Source of the DNA: Telopea speciosissima
Lineage: Eukaryota; Streptophyta; Magnoliopsida; Proteales; Proteaceae
Length of the DNA stretch: 64,000 bases
Assembly: GCF_018873765.1 (NCBI RefSeq)
Contig: NC_057924.1
Coordinates: 17,417,542-17,481,541, forward strand
Direction: 5' to 3'
Positions 55,397-64,000 of the stretch are shown here, in pieces. The first letter of the stretch is position 1, and each line of letters starts with the position of its first letter. The notes under the pieces were generated by a model. The model ran no database searches, had not been told where the DNA came from, and worked only from the letters and a program-made list of their open reading frames with translations. A program made the translations under genes and the position numbers.

Positions 55397-55574
55397 GGAA
55401 TCGTTATCGTCTACTGTTCCTTGACCAGGGCGGTTCCCTAGTGCCTCTCACAAGAGGGGGGGGACCCACTTGAGGTATTTGACCGAACACTCTGCCTGAG
55501 TGGGGTCCATCCTCCTCTTGTGAGAGGCACTAGGGAACCCCACCGGTCAGGTAACCGTATAAGATAAAAATTCC
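55397..55574. repeat. MITE with long inverted arms
   Basis: Left arm ggaatcgttatcgtctactg and right arm gtataagataaaaattcc pair, and the inner arms are nearly perfect: ttccctagtgcctctcac with gtgagaggcactagggaa. Total arm length is about 65 bp. It is related to 46215-46380. Confidence 0.75.
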
Positions 55575-55956
55575 ATATGGTAGGCGGCACTGTGCGTAGT
55601 TGGTCATAACTAAACTACGTTGAGGCCACCAAACTCCATAACCATGAGGGGGATTCTCCAAATGTTGTTCCAACTTACAACTAAGAGAAAGAGAGAAAGT
55701 CACAACTAGTCACTAAAAATTCCAACTATCTCACCAATCCATACAAAATTTCAAAGTGAAAGCGTACTCATTACGGTATACCCTTCTTTTTCTAAGCACC
55801 TTTCCTTTTCACGTAACCTTTTTCCACCTTTAACCATAAGCCCATGCCACTCTCCTCTTTCATAGGTCGGTTCTCTATCTCCTATTTAAGAACCTTCCTT
55901 CATTCCCTTTTCCCTAATTACCTCTTCTTTATAGAGAGATAAATCGGAAATTAAAG
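55575..55956 (+). promoter_or_regulatory. Promoter and leader of the pseudokinase gene
   Basis: TATTTAAG at 55883-55890, about 70 bp before the start codon, is a plausible TATA box and implies a short leader of some 40 nt. CT-rich sequence precedes it. An alternative would be a TATA-less promoter. Confidence 0.45.
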
Positions 55957-56958
55957 ATGAGGCATGGCATCATAATCGCATATGATGTGGTCTTAGCTCT
56001 TGTTTCAATTACTCTGTTCGTTCTTGGTATTCTCTTCTTCATCTTGTTTTGCAAGAGAAGACCAGTGGATTCCGAAGAAAATCTTCCAGTCAAGCGTTGT
56101 GCCGCTGCGTACCCCTTAAGTGAAGTCGATACCGCCACCGACGGCTTCAATAATCGCCGAGTTATCGGAAAAGGTCGACTTGGAAGAGTATATGTAGCTG
56201 TTACCACCACTGGGGATGTAATTGCTGTAAAAAGGATTAATTCTTGGTTGGTTTTGAGCAATCCTGGTTTTGGGTTCTCATCCATAGTGAAGTCTCTTTC
56301 ATTAGCTCATCATCCTCATGTTGTGTCCATAATTGGATTCTCAGAAGCACCAGGAGAGAGAATTTTGATTATGGAGTTTATGGGTATGAAAAGCTTGGAT
56401 TTCTACTTACACGAAAACTGTGGCGGCGCTCCGCTCTTAGATTGGTGGCGCCGCTTCAGGATTGCAGCCGGAGTTGCACGAGGAATCGAGTACTTGCATG
56501 AAGGGATGGCACCCCATGTGGTACATGGAAGTGTGAAGCCTTCTAACATCTTATTTGATATGAATTTTTGTCCTAGAGTTTGTGATTATGGATTATCTTT
56601 CTTGGCTTCCAAAGAAAGGGGAGGTCTTGTAGGGTATGTAGATGATGAATATTGGAAAGAAGGAAGGGGAGTTTGTAAGGCAAGTGATGTTTATGGGTTT
56701 GGAGTAGTTTTATTACAGCTTTTGAGTGGAAGGAGATGTGAAGAAGGGTTAGTTGTTGAGTGGGCTTTGCCCTTGATTAGGGCTATGAGACTTGTTGAAG
56801 TTTTGGACCCTAGGCTTGTTCTTCCTTCTGATATGAAACCTCTTATTAGATTAGCTAAGGTTGCTTCTGCTTGTGTTGGTAATAGTAGACAGAATAGGCC
56901 CACCATTGTTCAAGTTGCAACTATTTTGAATAGTTTGGAGATGGAGTTGTTAAGTTAA
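55957..56958 (+). CDS. Membrane-anchored receptor-like pseudokinase
   Basis: A 333-residue one-exon protein: a short N-terminus, a membrane helix at about residues 10-33 followed by CKRR, then a kinase domain, with no extracellular domain. It resembles small plant receptor-like kinases related to CRINKLY4 (inferred from memory, not searched). The glycine loop is G71-x-G73-x-x-G76 and the ATP-binding Lys is K92 ('VIAVKR'). The catalytic loop reads HGSVKPSNILF, so the HRD Arg and Asp are replaced by G191 and S192. The DFG motif is D210-Y-G. 'GYVDDEYWKEG', 'SDVYGFGVVLLQLLSGR' and 'NRPTIVQVATIL' complete the fold. Loss of the HRD Asp predicts little phosphotransfer, suggesting a scaffold or allosteric role. 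The intact frame and TATA candidate argue for a live gene. Confidence 0.85.
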   Translation: MRHGIIIAYDVVLALVSITLFVLGILFFILFCKRRPVDSEENLPVKRCAAAYPLSEVDTATDGFNNRRVIGKGRLGRVYVAVTTTGDVIAVKRINSWLVLSNPGFGFSSIVKSLSLAHHPHVVSIIGFSEAPGERILIMEFMGMKSLDFYLHENCGGAPLLDWWRRFRIAAGVARGIEYLHEGMAPHVVHGSVKPSNILFDMNFCPRVCDYGLSFLASKERGGLVGYVDDEYWKEGRGVCKASDVYGFGVVLLQLLSGRRCEEGLVVEWALPLIRAMRLVEVLDPRLVLPSDMKPLIRLAKVASACVGNSRQNRPTIVQVATILNSLEMELLS

Positions 56959-58290
56959 TTAATTGGGTCTTTATCAAACCCTAAGAACCATAAAGGTTAT
57001 TTTCTCTAATCTGATTTTTTTATTATCAGCCAAAACTAGGCCGGTGGCTTGTCCATTTGGTCGGCAAGCCTTTTGGAGTGTATAGTGGAGGAGGCAATCA
57101 TTTAAACTCCATTTCTTTCCATGATCATTTGTTTTTGATCTCTTAAGTTATTGTTACATCAGTTCTTGTACTGTACAGAACCCATTTGATTTTGATCTCT
57201 TGGGTAATGGAGCTGTTACAGATTTGTATATGCTACAACACACACAAACACATATGGGGTTTCTCTATTTTATTTAATTTTTTTTTTCCATTTTTTTTTC
57301 TATCTATAAAGCTGTGTTTGGTATGCATTCTTAGAATGTATTTTAGGTCAATTTCATATTCTCGGACGATAAAAACAACTACTTAGAATGCATACCAAAC
57401 ACTCCCTTAGTTTGATGAAAGTTTCTGATGTATGGTGTGGTAGTTTAGCCATAGCTTTCAAATTTTTTTTTTTGGTGGTAAATAGCTTTCAAAGTTAATT
57501 GACAAAACAATAAATACAATGCCATAAGGACAAAAGGCTCAACCTCCTCACCATTATAAAATCAAAACACGTTCAGAGGACCCATAGGTTCTTACGGTAG
57601 CTGAACGCCAAGTTTGATTTTTGACACTTAGAATTTTATTTTGCTTTTTTATTTTGGTTTTTATTTTTAAAAAAATAATAAAGTGAACCTCACATTCTAT
57701 TAACATTGTTCTAATCATATACGGGAGTGGGGCTCAACACTCTCGCACCCAAACTAAAATAACACAGTCTTTCAATAACTGTCATGTGTCAGCTTAGGTG
57801 AATCTAAAATTTTATAGGTAAATAGAACCTGAGGCTTTTATTCATCGACTGTCAAGTTTCAATATCAAGGGACTTCGTTGATGCGCTTGATATGAGACCA
57901 TGGTACATTAAATCTGCATCCGAATTTTAACTAATGACTAATATATATGATTTTCTTTACATCAATTTGTTAGATCCTCAAAATTTTAAGATCAACCTTT
58001 CATGTGGGGCGACATAAAACACATGATGTGTTCATCCACTTCCAGGTTAGGGCATGCTGGAATCTTTATTCCATAAATTAGGAGTCCTAAGTTGATACGG
58101 AAATTACTTCTTTAATTGAATATGATTTGACTCATGAACCATGACGTTTCCTAAGAATAGGACTGCAATTAATGTAATTATAACCATTGATACAATACGG
58201 ATTAGCTCGATACCAATTCATAGAATCATAAATGTATATCTATATCTATATACTCACATAATTTGTTGGGGGGGGGGGGGGTTGAGGGGG
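56959..58290. other. Gene-free stretch with one small MITE
   Basis: Includes the probable 3' UTR of the pseudokinase. A MITE of about 89 bp at 57314-57402 has arms gtgtttggtatgcattctta and taagaatg-type/'gcataccaaacac'. A G-run lies at 58268-58280. No other feature is recognisable. Confidence 0.55.
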
Positions 58291-59003
58291 TGTTGCGGGT
58301 GAAAACCTCCGATGCCCGGTTCGCCTACGGATGAGCCTGCAAAAACCAAGCGATGAGCACAAGAGAGCCGGTGTGGCTCCGGCCTAGGACTCTCCGATGC
58401 TCAAGTCAGGTCTCCAATGCAACAGCGTAACTGCGTAGTAAAAGCCAGATGAGGAATGGTGCTCCATACCTGGTTATTTATAGAGTGAGGATGAGATGAG
58501 GCGGTTGGGAGAGTCCGAGTATGGTAGGAGTCCTTCTTTCGGAAGGTTCTCTCGCGTAGAGCGGAGTGGAGAGCTATTTTTGGGGTCGGGCTCTTATTAA
58601 GGTAAGAGTCCATGTAGAGTGCGATTCCGTGTTGCGCTGGGATCGTGGCTCGATCCTTATCCCGTGATTCTCGGGATGCGCTGACGTAGCCCAGAGATCC
58701 CCGGTGGGGCGCTATGGCAACTTCAGTGGAGGAGGGCTCGGCCTCGGAGGTCGGCCTAGGAGGTCGGCAAGGGAGGTCGGCCCGAGAGGTTGCTCTCGGC
58801 TGTAAGCTCGGCCAGGAGTCTATGGCTAACCTGTATGAGCTCGGCCTCAGCCACCGGCTAGCTTGCGCAAGTCTGGCTCTGTCAGGTGACTTATCGGAGA
58901 TGGGGTCGGCCCGATTTTCTGCTCGGCCCAATTCGGTTCTTGGACTGAGGTCGGGTCGACCATGTGGCAGCCTTTGATAGGTAGGGTGTTTTATGCCTCA
59001 TCA
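58291..59003 (-). repeat. 3' LTR of the Tat element
   Basis: A 713-bp LTR that on the minus strand starts tgatgaggcataaaacacc (59003) and ends ttcacccgcaaca (58291). A TATA box, tctataaataacc, lies at about 58472-58484 in that orientation. Internal 'gcatcggagagtcctagg' matches the other TGATGA-family LTRs. The 176-residue frame at 58401-58931 is not a gene. Confidence 0.85.
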
Positions 59004-59017
59004 CAGGCCCCCCCACT
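59004..59017 (-). promoter_or_regulatory. Polypurine tract
   Basis: The minus-strand sequence agtgggggggcctg ends directly at the LTR start TGATGAGG. This is the position and composition of the primer for plus-strand DNA synthesis. Confidence 0.8.
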
Positions 59018-59260
59018 CATCAGGGGTCGGCTCGGCACTGATGAGTGAAGTTTCCAGGTCTGCTTGTCTGGAAGATTTTTGCGATCGAGCCGAGCTTATT
59101 TTTTACCGCGGATTTGACGTTGCACGGTCTGACGGTTGGGTGTCAGTGCCACATCAGCAGAGTCATTATGGCAGGCTCAGGAATTCGAAACGTCCTTTGA
59201 TCTGGGCCGTTGAATTATGCTGAGCTCTGCTGGGCCGTTGGATCAGTACAACCCAAGAAT

Positions 59261-59269
59261 TATAAATAG
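59261..59269 (+). promoter_or_regulatory. TATA box ahead of the antisense gene
   Basis: gaattataaataggcg at 59257-59272 contains a canonical TATAAATAG on the plus strand, 185 bp before the ATG at 59446 and outside the LTR. Its placement suggests that the antisense gene has its own promoter. A functional start site is inferred, not shown. Confidence 0.6.
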
Positions 59270-59445
59270 GCGACTCCTAACTATTCATTCTTCACTGCTC
59301 TAAGTTATTGACTTCTCGGTAAGCTCGGATTCTTCAGCTCTGTAGCGCTCGGTGTTTACTGGTTCGTGATCAGCTTGGCCTTTGCTTCGTTCGCGCTCAG
59401 CTCATCCCTAGCTCTTCTTCAACCAGTAAGTCTTCTCCGCCCAGT

Positions 59446-61750
59446 ATGTCAGTTGGTAGTAGTCCTATGGGCGAGCTGTTCGTCGGGGCGACAGAGGGCA
59501 CGAGTCCGAGCGAAGAGCTCCCCGCTCGTTCTCCCACCATAGACTTGTTGGGCTCGACCTCGGATGAGCCCGATGTAGTGGAGCTTCGTCAGGCCGAGGT
59601 AGCCGAGCCTCCGTTACTCCTGAAGTTCGACCATACGGCCCAACAAATCGCCGTAGACCGAGCCGAGAACTCTGGGTCGTCCTCATCCGATGAGGGATCA
59701 AGTGAGGGAGATTCGTCCGAAGTGGGGGTTAGCTCGGTCAGCTCGTCCGTTGACGCCCCTGAGCTCGAGGAAGGGAGTGTCGCCACCGTTCCGAGCACGA
59801 TCACGGAGGCCGACCTCAACTATCTGAGGACGACCTATGCCATCCCCGAGGACATTCAGCTCCGAGCTCCTAACCCCGGGAAGATGGCCTGCTTCATCAG
59901 GCCCGGCGAGGTGGCTATGTACGAGACGCCTTTCAAGTACTCGTTCAGGCTCCCCGTCCTCGGCTTGGTGGACCAGATCTTGGACCACTTCCACCTGTCC
60001 CCTAGTCAGCTGGTGCCGAACTCTTGGCTGGCCGTGTACGGCTTCTACGCCTTATTTTGCGAGATGGGCCGAGGTGCAAGCGTGGCGCTTTTCTCTCGGC
60101 TCTTCTTCTTGAAGAAGTCTCCCGAGAAGGGGTGGTACTATTTCTGCCGCCGATCTGGGAAGAGTGCGGCCCTGGGCAGCCACAAATTTTTGGTCGCCAC
60201 GCCGACCTTCAATAAGTATTGGAAGCCTCATTTTTTCTTTGCTTCCATTCCAAACAGCCCTCTTCGAATCGAGTGGAAGGAGATGAACTTGAACTACGTC
60301 AATAGGGTACTACCCCTAACCGAGAATGAGCTGACCTCTCTTGACTTAATCCCCCAGTGCCTGCCCTTTGACGTCCTTCGACTTTAGGACTAGGGGTTTC
60401 TTCAAAGGTGGCACATGACCCCTGGTAGGAGCCCGAGCCGAGCCCTTTTCTATTCCCGAGCTGACCTCTTCATCTAGTCTTCATTTCTTTTTTAATTTGT
60501 TTTTGACGTTTGGTTTCTCAAGCAGTGGTCGGCCATATCCCCCCTATGGACACAGCTCGGCTAAGGGCCGAGACCCTTACGGACCGAAGGAAGAAAAATG
60601 CTGAGAAGAAGTCTCGAGGCGAGTCCTCCAAGGCCCCCAAGGGCAAGGCTGTGATGCCGGGCCCATCAGACGCTATTGTCGGCCTTGAGGCCGAGAAGAG
60701 TACGGACCCAGCGGGGTCTCCGAGGAAAGGGAAGGGCCGAAAAGGCGAGAGGAGCCCGTCGAAAGATACCAAGCGTCAGAAGCTCTCGGTCAATCTGACG
60801 AGTGGTGGCCTTCCGCCCGTGGCTTCACCCCCCAACATCTCCCGATATGTCTTGGGGAGGGCCTCGGCCAGCAACGTTCCTGTGAGGCCGACCTGGCGCC
60901 TCTTCCCGGGGGACTCAGCACTGACGTCGACCGCACATGCCAAGGAATGGCTGGACGCAGGTCGGCTACCGGCTGATAGGGAGAAGCTTGAGGCACTGTC
61001 TGACCCTGACCTCCTCTCCACGCTGTTTCAGGATTTCAGCATGGTGAGTTTCTTGGTCGGCTCTTATGATTAGGTCCGACCTGTGTAGTCTGTCCTGACT
61101 CTTGTCCTCATACTTTTTTGCAGGGCTTCGCAAGGGCAGTGGAGACCATGCTTCGCTTTGAACGGATCCTGACCGAGAACCACTCCTTAGGTGTCCAGTG
61201 CAAGAAGGCCTACCAGGATGCCTAGGATGCCGTTCAGAGGCGTCGGGAGACCCAATAGAGGCTTGCTACCGCCGAGGCCGAAGTGGAGAGCTCTCAGGCT
61301 GAGGTGATCAGGTAGAAAGAGAAGGTCTAGGCTCTGCAGGCTCAGCTTGCCGAGGCGAGGGAGAAGGCCAAGGAGGACTTGGCCACGGCTCGGGATGAGG
61401 CGATCAGCGACTATCTCCAATCGAAGGAGTACGCTGATGTGTGCCACGAGATCAGGAAGCCTCCCTTCGTCGAAGGCTTTGAGGTAGGCCGGGCTGATCT
61501 CTTGGCCGAGATCAAGGCGGTTTATCCCGAGCTCAATCTCTCACGTTTTGATGACGACGCGACTACCTTTGCCGGGGAGTTGGGAGATGAGGAGGGAGAC
61601 GAGGTCACCCAGGCTCTGCCCCTTGAGGAACCTCCACAGGCCGACGTCTTCCCTCTTGACGCTGAACCCCAAGACCCACTTGCCGAGCCTACCGCCGTGG
61701 ATACCGTCGAGGTCGCCTCGAAGTCCAACGCCGAGGAGATTGAGATGTAA
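59446..61750 (+). pseudogene. Antisense 'putative gypsy-type transposon' gene
   Basis: This gene runs opposite to the host element's pol. Predicted exons are 59446-60424, 60526-61043 and 61124-61750 (introns of 101 and 80 bp with gt/cag ends; phase kept at both joins). Residues about 1-115 are Ser/Glu-rich and acidic. Residues about 120-310 match the plant 'putative gypsy type transposon' domain ('YAIPEDIQLRAPNPGK', 'VPNSWLAVYGFYALFCEMG', 'WYYFCRR', 'WKPHFFFAS'). Exon 2 has a basic segment ('RRKKNAEKK', 'RKGKGRKGERSPSKDTKRQK') that looks like a nuclear signal. Exon 3 is a coiled coil ('ALQAQLAEAREKAKED') with an acidic tail. Six in-frame TAG stops lie at 60385, 60391, 61223, 61256, 61313 and 61328, so this copy is dead. 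The function of the family is unknown. Confidence 0.8.
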
Positions 61751-62177
61751 ATTTTTTTTTTGGGCCGAACTGCCCCTCTTGTAACCATGCCGAATAGTCA
61801 GCTTATAATGAATGAAAAAATCTATTTTTGTCAGAATTTGTCCAAGTGTTTTAGCTCAGCACTCTTATCCTTCTCTTCTTTGCGTACGTTGTTCCATTTG
61901 TGGCTGTGGCCGAACTGCCGAGTCGTTCTGCTAGCCGAGCTTAGGGACTTGTCTATTTTTCACCCATGCTTCACGTGGTTGGCGGCTCGGCCATGTTATG
62001 CCTGAGATCAATGTGATTTTTGCTTTGGTTAGGTAATTCGCCATTCGCATTGGTCCGACTAAGACAGGCTATCATATAAGCGGACGCGTGGCCGAGCAGC
62101 CTTCCTAGCCGAGCGTAATGCCTTAGCTTAGTTTCAAACTTTGTTAGGCTCGACCAAGGGGGGAGTTTGCTCTTGAG
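61751..62177. other. Spacer between the antisense gene and minisatellite
   Basis: Probably the 3' UTR of the antisense gene ('aatgaatgaaaaa' near 61808 could serve in polyadenylation) and 3' non-coding DNA of the Tat element. No frame of interest. Confidence 0.5.
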
Positions 62178-62547
62178 AGGTCGGCCAGGTCTATGAGGAC
62201 CGGTCTTACGACTTGATTGCGGACCTATGAGGGCCGATCTTTGAGGTCGGCCAGGTTTATGAGGACCGGTCTTACTACTCTGCTGCCGACCTATGAGGGT
62301 TGATCTTCAGGGTCGGCCAGGTCTATAAGGATCGGTCTTACGACTGGGTTGTCGACCTATGAGGGTCGGTCTTCGAGGTCGGCTAGGTTTATGAGGATCG
62401 ATCTTACCACTCTGCTGCTGACCTATGAGGGTCGGTCTTTGAGGTCGGCCAGGTCTATGAGGACCGGTCTTACGACTTGGTTGTCGACCTATGAGGGTCG
62501 GTCTTCGAGGTCGATCAGGTCTATGAGGATCGGTCTTACGACTTTGA
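62178..62547. repeat. 66-bp minisatellite, about 5.6 copies
   Basis: Unit starts, read at 'aggtcgg', are at 62178, 62244, about 62310, 62376, 62442 and 62508, an exact 66-bp period. Each unit contains 'aggtctatgaggaccggtct' and 'gacctatgagggtcggtctt'. Because 66 is a multiple of 3, a frame stays open through several copies (62349-62552, repeating TYEGRSSRSARSMR), but this is a by-product of the period. It lies between the end of pol and the antisense gene. Confidence 0.9.
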
Positions 62548-62639
62548 TTTAGGAGCTTGCAAATACGTTAAGTGGTGGAGAAAGACTTTATTTAATTGAA
62601 TCAAACGTCGGGGCTGAAGCCGAATACAAGCATGCTCAG

Positions 62640-64000
62640 TTATTGAAAAAATTTCTTCAAATTTTCTGAGTTCCAAGGTCTCGGTACCTTCTTGCCCCCC
62701 GGAGTCTGTAAGCGATATGTCCCGGGGTGAATTTGCTTGGAGAGTATGTACGGGCCTTCCCAGTTTGGTGCTAACTTTCCCTGCTACCTTGGCTGGGATG
62801 CGCTAAGCTTTCTGAGGACAAGGTCCCCTTGACGGAAGTGGCGCTCTTTGACTCTTAAGTCATAGTACTTTGTCATCCTCTGTTGGTATGCCGTGTTCCG
62901 GAGTAGGGCATTTTCTCGAACTTCGTCGACGAAGTCAAGGTTGGCTCGAAGTCCATCTTCATAGGTCTTCTCATCGAAGTTGAGCACTCGGTACGACGAT
63001 GCCATAATTTCGACCAGGGCGAGGGCTTCGGTCCCATAAGCGAGGCGAAAAGGACTCTCCCCGGTTGGTGTTCTTACTGTTGTCCTATAGGCCCATAGGA
63101 CACTTGGGAGCTCTTCCACCCATCTTCCTTTGGCCTCATCTAACCTTCTCTTAATGCCGGTGAGTAATGTTCGATTGGACACTTCTACTTATCCATTTGC
63201 TTGCGGATGAGCTACTGAGACTGGTCGAAAGTCAATGTAGAAGTGTTCGCAGAACTCTCGAAAGGCCGGGTTATTGAATTGCGTGCCATTATCTGTGATG
63301 AGCACTTTCGATAGTCCGAACCGGTAGATGACCTTATCTCGGAAGAATTTCTCCATGTTCTTCTCGGTGATGGTTGCAAGGGGCTCGGCCTCGACCCATT
63401 TGGTGAAGTAATCGATCGCCACTACCACGTACTTCCTATTTCCCGTTGTCGGGGTGAAATCTCCGAGAATATCCATTACCCACATAGCGAAAGGGATTGG
63501 GCTCAGCATGGAGGTCAGCTTTGTTGCTGGTCAGCTCGGGATTGGTGCGAATAGCTGGCACTTCTCGCATGTCTTCACATACCTCATGGCCTCTTCTTGC
63601 ATTCTTGGCCAATAGAATCCTTGTCGAAGTATCTTGAATGTGACAGCTCGGCCACCCATGTGACTTCCGCATATTCCCTCATGTACCTCGGCCAAGGCAT
63701 ACTCAGCTCCCTTCGGTCCAAGGCATTGGAGAAGAGGGGCCGAGATTGCTCTTTTGTAGAGCACTCCGTCGATCATGGTGTACTTGGCAGCTCGGATCTT
63801 GACCTTCTTTGCTTCGTCTCGATTCTCCGGGAGCAGGTCATTCTCCAAGTATTTGACAATGGGGTCCAACGAGGTCGGCCCGTCCTCTTCAATATGCTTT
63901 ACGCTTTCTTCTTGTAAGGAGAGCTTCTCCAAGATTTCTATGCATACTGATCGGCTCAGATATTGGAGGTCGACCTTGGCCAACCTTGACAAGGAGTCAG
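62640..64000 (-). pseudogene. Ty3/gypsy integrase and pol C-terminus, with stops
   Basis: Minus-strand pol in a single frame that enters from beyond the window. In order: the integrase zinc-binding domain ('HEGICGSHMGGRAVTFKIL', 'YWPRMQEEAMRYV', CEKC), the catalytic core with all three acidic residues in 'WVMDILGDF', 'ITDNGTQF' and 'VEVSNRTLL', then 'LRNTAYQQRMTKYYDLRVK', and a C-terminal domain 'NWEGPYILSKQIHPGTYRL' ending near 62640. In-frame stops lie at 63531-63533 (TGA), 63189-63191 (TAA, where GQVEV is expected) and 62784-62786 (TAG). The catalytic residues survive, so decay is fairly recent. Confidence 0.9.

Larger units (their letters stand above)
58291..64000 (-). mobile_element. Tat-lineage Ty3/gypsy element, 3' part
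   Basis: Reading on the minus strand from the window edge: integrase and pol end (64000 to about 62640), a 66-bp minisatellite, an antisense gene, polypurine tract (59004-59017) and 3' LTR (58291-59003). An extra antisense ORF between pol and the 3' LTR is known in some Tat-lineage elements (such as Grande), which supports the assignment. GC content is much higher than in the flanks. The 5' LTR, gag, protease and reverse transcriptase lie beyond the window. Stops in pol show that this copy is not autonomous. Confidence 0.85.

Noticed and set aside
58401-58977. A 176-residue minus-strand frame and its plus-strand shadow
   Set aside because: They are within the 3' LTR of the Tat element; LTR termini, TATA box and polypurine tract account for the sequence.
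62349-62552. Short protein with three 22-residue repeats
   Set aside because: It is a by-product of a 66-bp minisatellite whose period is a multiple of three; no start context or homologue is evident.

Overview
This is a plant nuclear window, almost certainly from a flowering plant that is not a grass. It has a eukaryotic tRNA-Asp gene, plant receptor-kinase and glyoxalase genes, AT-rich intergenic DNA and dense plant transposons. The species cannot be named from the sequence. No prokaryotic feature, CRISPR array or rRNA was seen. Most short open frames are chance frames inside repeats.

Intact genes are few. They are tRNA-Asp(GTC) at 1372-1443; a HAESA-LIKE 1 (HSL1) leucine-rich-repeat receptor kinase with one intron at 33485-36692 (+); a glyoxalase-I-family protein with a glutamine-rich tail at 47092-47670 (-); and a one-exon, membrane-anchored probable pseudokinase at 55957-56958 (+).

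The rest is layered mobile DNA. 1-27.5 kb: MITEs, a degenerate gypsy-type LTR (12961-13670) and two Mutator-like elements with very long inverted repeats (13904-15872; 21614-23292, the second with a perfect 9-bp target duplication). 27.5-33 kb: a rearranged Ty1-copia element with intact 5-bp target duplication, a LINE with a second LINE inserted in reverse, and a roughly 338-bp tandem array built from that LINE tail plus a MITE-like piece, ending about 430 bp before the HSL1 start codon. 38-46 kb: copia remnants, a solo LTR with perfect TSD, two hAT-like elements with 8-bp TSDs, and a LINE remnant split by a Mutator-like MITE. 48-53 kb: a tRNA-derived SINE, another solo LTR and a LINE with the head-to-head structure expected from twin priming. 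58.3-64 kb: the 3' part of a minus-strand Tat-lineage Ty3/gypsy element (integrase, minisatellite, antisense gene, polypurine tract, 3' LTR) running off the right edge.

The host genes do not form a pathway. The strongest structural observations are the Tat antisense gene with its own TATA box, two predicted introns and six in-frame TAG codons; the LINE-tail array beside HSL1; the twin-primed LINE; and the copia element whose protease segment is inverted. Family names were assigned by reading motifs, not by database search, and repeat boundaries without a target duplication are approximate.
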